From: Ettlia oleoabundans
Taxonomy: Eukaryota > Chlorophyta > Chlorophyceae > Chlamydomonadales
Direction of reading: 5' to 3'
DNA length: 37,830 bases
Assembly (NCBI GenBank): GCA_019693395.1
Contig: JAAMXP010001624.1
Location: forward strand, 8,979 to 46,808
Every line of letters begins with the position of its first letter. Within the stretch, counting starts at the first letter, position 1. The position numbers and the translations under genes were made by a program. This document shows, in pieces, positions 23,901-32,894 of this stretch. The notes beneath the pieces are model-generated. The model was not told where the DNA came from, did no database searches, and was given only the letters and a program-made list of their open reading frames with translations.

Positions 23901-26900
23901 GAGTGGGACAGCGGCTTTGCTGAGCCGATCATGGCAGGTGCGGCTCCTTTGCGTGCATCTGCCAAGGCCATGGACATGGAAGTCATCCCGCTACTCACGT
24001 GCATAGCATGTCCGCTATCAAGTCTGCTGAAGCCTTTTTACGCCATTATTGCCCACATGCAGGCCAGCTGCCAGGCGCAACCGGCAGAGAGATAAGGGTG
24101 ATGAACGAGCGGCTGGCGGTGTTCCATGATCTCACCAACCAGTGAGCCGCAGCCAACCCTAGCTGCACCTCGTGATCTCACTCAACACTTGTGTGAAACA
24201 GTCCATGTCTCTATCAATCAGCTGCTGACTTCGCAAGCATTACGCACTGGTGATTTGGACGTTTTGTTGCCTCATAATGCTGGCAGTTGTACTCTCATGC
24301 ATGCACGGGTGTTGTCCTGACGAGATGCCTGCTTGCCTTGCAGGATGGTGCACCGCCGTGGCGAGGACATCTTAAAGGGCGAGCTTCCACAGAAGAGGGA
24401 GGTGGTGCTGAAGCTGGCCCTGTCCCCAACGCAGGATAAAGTCTACCGCCGCTATGTGGAGGTGCGTGACATGATATTGCAATTTGGACTGGTTAGCCAT
24501 CATAAGAGGATGAGGGAGGTAACGGGGTTGCTATCAATGATTAGCAAGTTTGCCAGGCAGTAAACAAGCGCTTGCGATTCCTAATGGTCAACAGAGCAGA
24601 AACAGAGCAGAGTGACAAGTGTGTTTTTGTGTTGCTGCTGTGCAGGGCACGGAGGAGTTCAAATGCCGCAGCATTCTGGCTGATGCAGAGAAGCTTCGGA
24701 TGGTGAGTGGCGTCATTGGTTGTGCCGAGTTCCTCCATGAGCTTCGCAGCTGTTCGCATCAACATTACAGTATGCAGCATCAACGGTGTTCTCCAATTGC
24801 CAGCACTGCATCATGTGTGAGATGAACAGACCAAGTTTCATTTAAAAGATTGCATTGGCTGGTATTACACTTATTTTGCCAATGTACTGAAATTTCCTCC
24901 CTGCCCGCAGCTCTGCGACCGCCCCTCTGACTTCCATGACTGGCTCAAGGCAGTGGTGGCTGAGGGTCACGCGCAGTGCGCTGCCGTGGCAGCAGCAAAG
25001 CAGGTAGCACCGGCAATTGCAGCCCTGGCTAGCAATGGGCCAGCTGCAGCAGCAACAGCAGCAGCAGCAGCGGCTGCCACAGTTGCTGCTGCCAAAATGG
25101 TGGAGGAGGACATGGAAAATGGGTTTGAGGTGGTGTTATCAGATGACCTGTCCCCCACTGCCAGCACCTCAGCTACTATGAGCGGTGAGGCTGACGCCTC
25201 GCCTGCAGGCAGCCTGAACAGCGCTCAGCAGGCAGGCAACGGCGCTGCAGGTGCTGAGCCTAAGCTGCAGCCACCAGAGGCTGTCGGCCTGGCGGCTGCC
25301 GTGCTTGCAGCCGAGCAGGCGGCCGAGCAGGCTGCTGCTGCAGCCGTGGTCTCTGCAGTGACAGCAGCAGCAACAGCACATGGAAAAAAGTCTGGGCTGC
25401 GCAGCTTCCCTCTGGCCCTGGCAGAGGAGCTGCTCGCCATGGTAGAGGTGAGGCAGGAGTTTTTCGTGCAACGCTGGCTAGCGAACTGCAGGGTGAAAGC
25501 TAAGGTGGAATTGCAGCCCCCCCTGTCGAGGCAACCAGGCACCTCAGCCAATAGAGGGGGGCTAGATAGCGCTACATGCGGACTTCAATACTGTGGTGGT
25601 CCTTTTCTGCACCGCAGGCTGCTCCACCTGGGGAGTTTAGTTCCCAGTACGCCAGCAAGCTGTGGGCCCTTGAGCAGCTGCTGCGGTGGTGTGCTGCAAA
25701 CCAGGAGAAGCTCGTGATCGTGGGCGAGAGGTGTGGGTTGCGGTGAAAGCTGCTGTGTCCTCTTATGATTGATCATTGGCCAGCAAACCTGCATGACGCC
25801 GTCGTGCTGCTTGTATTATATCTCAGACACCTAAGCAGCTTGATGCGGTTGGCCAACCCTCTTCTGATTATAGTCAATGCCTGTTCTTCCCACTGTGCCT
25901 GCAGCCTTGAGTTCCTGAGGCAGATAGAGCAGCTGTTGAGGCGAGCAGCACTGCGCCTTCCAGGTGAGCCTACGGCTGGTTTTGTGGGCCCGGCTTGTGT
26001 TTGCTGAGATGCATGTTAGCCCAAGCAGGAGCTTGTGTATTGCCCTGCTTCACTTCTGCTGCAGGAGGCAGCCCGCTGCAGTGGTGCAAGATTGAGGGAG
26101 CCACCACCGACTCCCAGCGCACAGCCCACGTAAAAGATTTTGAGCAAGGGAGATACCAGGTGCATGATACACTGTTGTCGTAGGTTGGCGGCCGGCATTG
26201 CCACATTGACCAACATGATTGCCACCATCAGGGAGCTTTTTGCGGCTTGGGTTTGAAGCACGCCCAGCATACAGCTAAGGTCTGCCATGCTGTCCCCTGA
26301 TTCTACCAGGTGTTCCTGCTGAGTAAGGCGGGCACACACGGGATCAACCTGGTCAGCTGCCAAAGGATCGTGGTGCTGGAGGAGCCGTGGAACCCTGTTT
26401 ACAATCTCCAGGTATTGATCTCACCGTGTCCTTGTGCTTTGTGTTTGGTAAGACAGCGAGTTGCAGTGGGCAGCACTGCCAGAAGCTGTTGCCAGCAAGC
26501 AAACGCTTCATCTGCCTGTCGCCCTGTGTGCAGGCGATTGCACGGCTGTTCCGGTATGGTCAGAAGCAGGAGACGTTCGTGTACCGCATGTACTACAATG
26601 GAGCAGTACAGGTGAGCAGTACAGGTCTGTGCCGGTACACCAACATTGCGAACACAGCTACCTACAAGTCATGGATGCCAGGCTGCAGTCTTCCTTGCAC
26701 AGCAACCTGCACTCCGTAGTTTTGCTCTGCAGTACAACATCTACCTAAGGAACGTGAACAAGGTGGCGCTGTTCAAGCGAGTGATAGATCGGCAGGCAGT
26801 CAAATGGGTGCGCTGAACATACCAACGTGTGCCGCAGCACCAACAAGAACAGCGGCACCGCGATTAGGATGTGCATGGCCAGCATCGGGGTTGCTGCTGG

Positions 26901-29554
26901 CTGTACAGCCTGCCATTCTTCTAGTCCGTGAGGGGCAGCATGGACTGGCATGCACAGTGTCTCCTTCTGTCGGCCAAATGTTGCTGCCTGCCTGCCTGCC
27001 GCCTGCCTGCCTGCTTGCCTGCCTGCCCACCTCCATCCGCCTGCTTGTCTGCAGGCGCGCACCATTGAGAAGGAGGCGGAGCGGCTGTCCGCCTATTTTT
27101 ACGAGCCGGACCCGGCTGACCTACAGGCAGGCCTGGCTGCTGCTCGCCTGGGGTGCAGGTTGCCTGACATGATTGAGCGTCGGGAAGGGAGGCGTGCATG
27201 CAGCTGCCCATGAGTGTTGTGTTGATATTGGCAGGTGTTCTCACGGTAAGCGGAAAGCCTCCCGTTTTCCGCGCGCGCGCGCACCCCCACCCCCACCCAC
27301 CCCGGCTTGCAGGGCCTGGGGCAACAACAGCAGGACCCCGCATTAGCGTCACTGCTTGCAGCCAACGCGCGGCAGGCTGCCGCCAACGGTGGCAGCTACA
27401 AAATCGTGGAGGTGGAGGTACGCTGCACTGGCGTGTCCCGGCTCCACCAGCCATCCATCCAACCACCTACCCTGTTGCTGGACTGGGCAGCTGATTCTTT
27501 GCTGTTGCCGCTCTTTCCCTAAGTCCAACCGTCTTGTGTTCCACGGATTGCACGTCTCCGCTCTTGGACGCCCTCGTCTGTAGGATCATGACAAGAACCT
27601 TGCCGACGATCCGTCCCAGCGCCTGACGGTGGATGAGAAGCGCAAGGCTGCCAAGCAGGCTCGCAAGGAGTGGCGGGCGGTGGCAGGCGCTGGGGGCGTC
27701 GGTGGTATGGTGACGCGCAGCATGAGAGCCAAGATGGAACGGTTGCGTAAGGTGAGGCATGGTCGCAAGCAGTCTAGCTGCTGGCTGTGTTGTCATCCTG
27801 GTAGCTGGTGGCTGGTTTTCTAGCTGCCTGGCGGTCTCCGGCAAGTGTATGCAAATGTCCGAGCGCGAGTGTGCACATCTTGGTCTTGTGCTGTGGCTAC
27901 CTACAAACAGCCCCTCTCTTTCTACCGCCATCCCAGGAGCCATTTATCAACATGTGAATTGCTGACTACGTTGCTTGAGCTGCAGGTTTACGGCGATTTG
28001 AGCGAGGACGAGGATGAGGTAGAACTGCAGGCACCGCCACATCAGCAACCACATGAGCCGCAACGCCTGCCGGTCCCGCAGCAGCAGCAGAAGGCTCACA
28101 TGAACGCTCAGCCTGTGCATCCCGCAGCAGTTCAGGAACATGTTCAGTCGCAGCACAAAATGCAGGCCCAACTCCTTGCAATGCAGAGGCAGCAGTGGAT
28201 GCACCAGCAGTGGCTGCAGCAGCAGCGGCAGCAGGCTACCCAACAGCAAGCTGCTTATCAGCAAGCACAGACGTATGCGGCATATCATGCTCGCGCTGCA
28301 CAGCAGCAGGCAGCTGCACAGGCATACTTCCAGCTGCAGCAGCAGCAACAACAACAACAACAACAACAGCAGCGTGACATGATGATGCAACTGGCACGTC
28401 AACATAGCCTTCAACAGCAGCAGCAGCAGCAGCAGCAGCAAGAACTCCCTGCACAGCAAAATCAGCTTCAGCAGGCACAGCAGCACCGTCCCATGCAGGT
28501 GCTGCTTGCTGCAGCAGGACTGGCACCTGCTCCAGCTGCGGCCGCCACTCCTGGGGCGCCTGTTGCACACCCCGGTGCAGCTGCCGCCGCGGCAGCAGGG
28601 GCAGCGGGGCGCAAGCGGGCGCTTGAGGCAGCTGAAGGGGACGCCCCTACAGGCTCGGGGCAGCTGTCCAGCGCTCAGCAACAGCAGCAGCAGCAGCAGC
28701 AGCAGTTAGCTGCACTTATTGATGGTGGACCTGGCGACCACCCGCAGAAGCGCCCAAGGCCCGAGGAAGTGCGGCAGCCGCCACCCGCCCAACAGCAGCA
28801 GCAGCGGCGGCAGTCCCAACAACTGCAGCCTGTGACACTTGCCAATGCTGCTGGTGGCACTGCCGCTGTGGAGCCACATTCCGGTGCAGCACAAGAGCCA
28901 ATAGCAGCGGTGCTACCACAGGAGCAGCACCCATTGAGGCCGCAAGTAGTAAGACCCTCTGTGAGTCCCCCTGTTAACAGACAACCCTCCAGCAGAGCAG
29001 GCGATGAGCGCCTCAAGAAGCTGGTCAATGGCGTGCTGAGAGCCGCCACCACCAATGGTAGCCGCAGCAATAACTCGGCAGTCAACGGCGGTGGCGGCAG
29101 CGGCGATGCGCAACAGCAGCAGCAGGTGCAGTCGTGGACTCAGGACGAGGCGCCGTCAGCATCAGCTCAGCCGGTGGTTGCGAAAGGGCACGCCACAGCA
29201 GCTGCAGCTGCCACACGAGAGCCCCGCCAGAAGCAACTGGCACAGCAGCAGCAGCAGCAGCACTTGTCCCAGCACAAGCTGGAGCCTGAGGTGTCGGAGC
29301 AAAGCTCCATAGACCGCAAAGCCAGTGGCAGCGTTGACAGCCTGCTGCCGCCGGTGACTGGCAGTGGTAGCGGCGGCGCTTATGCCGCAGGGCGGCCTGC
29401 CAAAAAGCCCCGAGATGGGCGCCAGTGGCTCCAGCAGGCAGCCCAGAACCAGTGGCAGCGCTCACAGCGCACGGTGCCGTCACAGCCTGCTGACGACGCT
29501 GACGTCATAGATCTGACTCTCGACGATTATGCTGACGGCTTATTTGGTAGGTAG
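14964..29554 (+). CDS. ATRX: ATRX-like SNF2-family chromatin remodeller, giant form
   Basis: Nuclear DNA-dependent ATPase of the ATRX/ARIP4 branch. In-phase exons (38): 14964-15693, 15866-16100, 16258-16444, 16665-16814, 16975-17028, 17188-17272, 17407-17552, 17669-17734, 17894-17950, 18084-18131, 18340-19569, 19770-19876, 20038-20086, 20196-20586, 20779-20943, 21137-21367, 21481-21578, 21729-22028, 22169-22369, 22617-22700, 22856-22961, 23108-23394, 23534-23622, 23855-23937, 24063-24141, 24344-24461, 24646-24702, 24911-25447, 25618-25730, 25905-25963, 26065-26159, 26310-26411, 26534-26611, 26733-26807, 27055-27126, 27313-27417, 27584-27751, 27986-29554; about 2,801 aa. Lobe 1: AHHMGLGKTLQT (Lys ~1484), DEAH (1660-1663), LTGYPLQNNL. 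Lobe 2: LVIVGES, GTHGINLVSCQRIVVLEEPW, IARLFRYGQ. C-terminal to it, LTVDEKRKAAKQARKEW recalls ATRX. Residues 1-1440 are acidic, Gln-rich or helical, with no ADD zinc finger seen. The tail is Gln-rich and ends in VIDLTLDD. Exon 5 could instead start at 16900. Confidence 0.92.
16815..16974 (+). other. Probable GC-AG intron, ATRX-like intron 4
   Basis: Donor GAAGAG|GCAAGTGG matches the preferred GC-donor consensus AG|GCAAGT. No GT donor nearby gives the phase 0 needed for the next exon (VDSGEQSEKQ). An alternative acceptor at 16899 would lengthen exon 5 by 25 codons without changing frame. Confidence 0.6.
17951..18083 (+). other. Probable GC-AG intron, ATRX-like intron 9
   Basis: Donor CACTTCCAG|GCAAGTCC, acceptor GAATGCAG. 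Phase 0 on both sides joins QENAAHFQ to GRLLKQLLELLKTYLE. Reading through reaches a stop at 18128-18130 in low-quality sequence. Confidence 0.7.
18889..19020 (+). repeat. Gln/Glu decapeptide tandem repeat within ATRX-like exon 11
   Basis: Imperfect 30-base period coding RVQEQQQQEQ-type units, about four copies, ending in a short Gln run (QQHEQQQQQ). Composition is Gln plus Glu, so a charged helix or coiled-coil extension is likely. The length may vary between strains. Confidence 0.85.
22701..22855 (+). other. Probable GC-AG intron, ATRX-like intron 20
   Basis: Donor CGCAAG|GCAAGATA lies inside the SNF2 ATPase domain, acceptor CTCTGCAG. It joins PGLSTRK to VFVVSDNKEEDN in phase 0. No GT donor in the exon gives the needed phase, and helicase spacing fits. 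Confidence 0.72.
25130..25147 (+). other. Candidate second SUMO-interacting motif, ATRX-like protein
   Basis: Codes VVLSDD at residues about 1885-1890, preceded by ENGFE, in the insertion between the two helicase lobes. A hydrophobic patch flanked by acidic residues fits the loose SIM pattern, but less exactly than the C-terminal motif. Confidence 0.35.
26988..27033. repeat. TGCC tetranucleotide microsatellite in ATRX-like intron 34
   Basis: Imperfect repeats of TGCC/GCCTGCC form the pyrimidine-rich stretch just before the acceptor at 27054. Confidence 0.8.
27127..27312 (+). other. Probable GC-AG intron, ATRX-like intron 35
   Basis: Donor CTACAG|GCAGGCCT, acceptor GGCTTGCAG. It joins EPDPADLQ to GLGQQQQDPALASLL in phase 0. 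The nearby GT donors (after CTGGG or CTGGGGTGCAG) break the frame with every acceptor I tried. Confidence 0.6.
28337..28705 (+). repeat. Poly-Gln CAG/CAA tracts in ATRX-like last exon
   Basis: Three pure Gln runs: 28337-28372 (12 Gln, mixed CAG/CAA), 28412-28441 (10) and 28676-28705 (10), within a wider Gln/Ala-rich region of roughly 350 residues. Resembles prion-like or activation-domain low complexity. Confidence 0.9.
29504..29527 (+). other. C-terminal SUMO-interacting motif (VIDLTLDD)
   Basis: Residues about 2786-2793 of the ATRX-like protein read VIDLTLDD, 8 residues before the end. This matches the established SIM consensus [VI][VI]DLT followed by acidic residues. Preceding residues (ADD AD) are also acidic. 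Function in this protein is inferred. Confidence 0.8.
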
Positions 29555-30480
29555 CTGGCAGGGGAAAGGAGCTGGAAGAACAGCTAGTTAGGCACGCAGC
29601 TAAATACTTCAGATTGTAGGTCCTAGCCTTGAGACCCAGAAGCTGTAAACATAAGCGCCACCGCTTCACTTTTCACGTACATGTGTATCTGACTCCGCAT
29701 GGCTTACCCCTCACACGTAATCCTGACGCTCAATCAACCCGTGTAAGGCTGCTGCCGGAAACGTCGCTAGTCCTCCCGCCTTGCTCCACAGGCAAAGAGC
29801 GCGACTAGGGTCCGTTCTGCTCCCACACAGCTATTCTGCTCCTGTTTCTGCTGTGTTTACCTTATCCATTTTGTGGTTGTTAAGCTGAAAGCAGCGAGTG
29901 GCATGAGCGCTGCCGCCACCCACACAGCAAAGGTGAGACCACTCACCACTGCCTCCATTTTGCGTTAGCGCAATGTTGTTGTTTAGAAGCGAAGCAACTG
30001 CCATAGCGCAGACCTAAAGCTGGTCTGCGCTTCATTACATGCATGTTTGGTGGTTGTGCATCTGTTGTGCCAGGCGCCAGTTGATTTGCTTCAACATGGG
30101 CGAGCGCGTATCACCCAGACTCCCGCCGGCGCCGCAGCAACTTCTTGGTTGCAACCGATCTTACTGGAGCAGTGCAGATGCTTGAAATTAGGTCCAGCTC
30201 ATCGAAGGTGTTGAATGAGCGCTGCACCGAGCGCTGAGGTAGGAGGCATGTGAGCAACGAAGACGCGGGCCCAGGGGACGCGGGCGCCATCGGCGCATCC
30301 AAGCCAGCATTAGTCAAAGTTCAGCTCGCTCTTTGCAGAACACGAGGAAAAAACACTGCATTAAAGCACTTCACCCAGACAAAATCTCCCTTTCTTCCGG
30401 AGCCTGTCTCATTCGCCCACTCGCCCAAACAGCCGCCATACGCTCCAACCCGATCTCCTACACCTCTGAACCACATAGCA
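29555..30480 (+). other. Intergenic: ATRX-like 3' UTR and CURT1 promoter
   Basis: 926 bases. The ATRX-like 3' UTR probably ends just after the TGTAA at 29644. The rest should be CURT1 promoter and 5' UTR. An in-frame ATG at 30250 upstream of CURT1 adds no conserved sequence. No further gene is supported. Confidence 0.6.
29644..29648 (+). terminator. TGTAA polyadenylation signal, ATRX-like gene
   Basis: TGTAA 90 bases after the ATRX-like stop codon. Confidence 0.65.
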
Positions 30481-31999
30481 ATGGCCGCTCAGACCGTCGC
30501 CTGCAGCGCTGTGGCCCGCGCGGCGCTGCCCTGCAGCCGCACCGCTGGAGCGGGCCGCAAGACCTTCATCGGCGCCCCTCTGGCGCACCAGCAGTTGGTA
30601 GGTGCCAGAACTGCCGCTAGAAGTATGCGATCGCACGCCCAGCTGGGTGTGGGGCTCTGACACTTCGAATGGGTGTTGGCGCAGGCTGTGCGCGCTCAGC
30701 GCAAGTTCATGGTGAAGGCTGAGACCAGCACCGAGGGCAGCCAGGTGGATGTTGATGCGCTGGTGAAGGACCTGCAGGAGAAGGTAGGGCACTCAATAGC
30801 GGCACTCCCGCCGTCCGTGCCGGCGCTGGTACTGCGCTTGCTAAGTGCTGAGGCAAGCAGCTGAGGTTGCCCCTGGATCGTGCAGCTGGCAGTAGCGGGC
30901 TTGGGCGCCAGGCTTTAAGGGGCGCTGCAACAGCAGTTGCTCATCCACCGGGGAGATGGCTGTCGGCTGCTGCCCCGCTCCCCGCGCGGGTTCGAACGGC
31001 TGCCAGCGATTTCCTGGCGCACACTTGGTTGCAGCACCCACAAACCACGTTACCCTTGCTGTACCTGGACCTCCCAATGGTGCAGTGGGACCAGGTGGAG
31101 AACAAGACCTCGGTGATTGTGTACGGTGCCGGCGGCATCGTGGTGCTGTGGCTGGCCTCCACCATCGTTGGCGCGCTCAACAACATCCCCCTGGTGGGCA
31201 CAGATCCTGGGCCCTGAGACCAGCTTTTTAAGACTGTGCCACTGCAGCCTGTCTGTTCTAAACCTTGCAGCCCTCCAGCCGATGATTACTCCCAGCTTGG
31301 CTTGGATTGCGCCGCTCCATGCCCAGCTGCTAGATTGCATCCTGCCTGGCCACCTGCCATCCAGCATCCGTCCAGCTGCTCCAAGTGACTCACCTCTGAC
31401 TTCTTCTGCTGCTGCTTTCAACCTGGAAAGCATAGACTGCTTCTACCCTTCCCCCATTCCTTGCTTCACATACCTGTCGTTTGTAATCCGCACCTGCTCC
31501 TCCCCTCTGTGTTTGTGTGTTGCAGGTCCCCAAGGTGTTTGAATTGGTTGGTCTGGGCTACAGCGCCTGGTTCACCTACCGCTACCTGCTGTTCAAGAGC
31601 AGCCGTGAGGAGCTGGTGGAGGACATTGAGTCACTGAAGAAGAAGATCAGGTGCGGGTGGCTGTGTGGATGGGTGCGTGGGTGGGCAGAGTTGGTTGTGG
31701 ATGTGTCCTGTTTGCTGCGTGTGTTTGTTTGGCTCCTTGAGTCTGGTTGTGTGACTGGGCGTGGGAGTAGTGGAGGTGTAACTTGTAGGTTGTCTGGGTA
31801 ATTGTTGTCTGAGCGTGTGGATTGGCTTGTGTGCGGGTTTCGTTGCATCATTCCATAGACAAGACAGATTGCATGCTGCTGCTCGTTGTTGCTCTCGTCC
31901 CTTGCCAGCTTACTCAACTGTTGACCCCATGTGCTGTGCAAAGTTTTGTTGAGGTTTCACCCTCCCCGCTCTTCATCTGTATGCAGCGGCGAGCAGTGA
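30481..31999 (+). CDS. CURT1A: CURVATURE THYLAKOID 1 (CURT1) protein
   Basis: Small thylakoid membrane protein that oligomerises at grana margins and bends the membrane. Five exons in phase: 30481-30597, 30685-30783, 31086-31193, 31526-31650 and 31987-31999, giving 153 aa (Arabidopsis CURT1A is about 164). Residues 1 to about 50 are an Ala/Ser/Arg-rich chloroplast transit peptide (MAAQTVACSAVARAALPCSR). An amphipathic helix (VDALVKDLQEKWDQVENK) precedes transmembrane helix 1 (about 81-104, IVYGAGGIVVLWLASTIVGA) and helix 2 (about 111-130, ELVGLGYSAWFTYRYLLF). The family-signature C-terminal amphipathic helix SSREELVEDIESLKKKI ends in SGEQ. The last coding exon holds only 13 bases; AG from exon 4 plus its first C forms Ser. 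The closest remembered relative is CURT1A, but algae often have fewer paralogues, so the letter is approximate. It is convergent with the beta-helix gene. Confidence 0.96.
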
Positions 32000-32428
32000 G
32001 CTGGCAGACGCCGCACTTTAGCCTCCCCTTTGTAGCTTAAAACATGTGTTAGCCCCGGCCCCCTGCACCGCTCGCGACAGCTGGCAGGCCCCTGTTCAGC
32101 TCTCCAGCGGCGCCCTGTCCATGCCTGCCAGCCCACTTCCAGCGGGGAACCAAGCTGGCCGGTGGCGGACGATTTGATGCAGATTCTTTCCTTTCCTGTT
32201 CCCAACAGAACCATGCGAAACCACGGCACCAGGCCCTTGCGCCCCCACCCTGCACGCTCAACGTGCCTAAGTGCTGGTGCCCGGGTGGGTGTGAAGGGTG
32301 TGCCAAGACCCATGCTGCACCCCAGCCTTCTCTGCTCCTGTGCGTGCGCTCCTACTTAGGACCCTCAACTTTATTTGTCCCAGTGTCTGTCCTGGTACTG
32401 AAAGAACCCGCACTGCTCCTGCTTGTTT

Positions 32429-32433
32429 TGTAA
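32429..32433 (+). terminator. TGTAA polyadenylation signal, CURT1
   Basis: First plus-strand TGTAA after the CURT1 stop, 430 bases downstream. Confidence 0.55.
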
Positions 32434-32446
32434 TAGCACTACCTAC

Positions 32447-32451
32447 TTACA
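32447..32451 (-). terminator. TGTAA polyadenylation signal, beta-helix gene
   Basis: TTACA on the plus strand, the first minus-strand TGTAA below the beta-helix stop (444 bases). It faces the CURT1 signal. Confidence 0.55.
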
Positions 32452-32894
32452 TTGCGGGGCGGAATGCGAGGGCAATGGAAGAGCGGTGAAGGTAACGAAT
32501 TGGTGCTGGTGTGAAGTCACGAAGTGTCAGATGTGTGCAACTGCATCAATGCATCAAAGGACCCCAAAGAAGAAAATGCTGTTTATACAAGAATGAAAAA
32601 ATCTGGGGATATAAGTTAAACGGTGGAGATGTGGTTGTGGAGCCACTTGGAGTCACACCCCGCCTGACTTGTTTGTGCAGCTGTGGATGAAGCACTTCTT
32701 TCAGCTGCGAGCAAAGGGGCCTGTTGCAGCCGCTACGGCTGGAAGCAAACATATCACGCAGCAAATTGAGGGATTTCAGCGCATTAACGTGCCAGAGGGG
32801 CAGTCAGGCATCGCCGGGGAGGCAGAAAGACTGGCTTGGTACGTAAGATTGGCCTGCCAAGCGGCAGGCTTAGGGTCAGAGAGTCTGGGCCGCC

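Larger units (their letters stand above)
32000..32894. other. Convergent intergenic region, CURT1 and beta-helix 3' UTRs
   Basis: 895 bases between two facing stop codons. It contains TGTAA on the plus strand at 32429 and on the minus strand at 32447-32451, 13 bases apart. Short frames on both strands have no recognisable content. Confidence 0.6.

Noticed and set aside
27947..28681. 244-codon Leu-rich minus-strand frame
   Set aside because: Antisense of the poly-Gln tail (CAG read as CTG, Leu); not a membrane protein.
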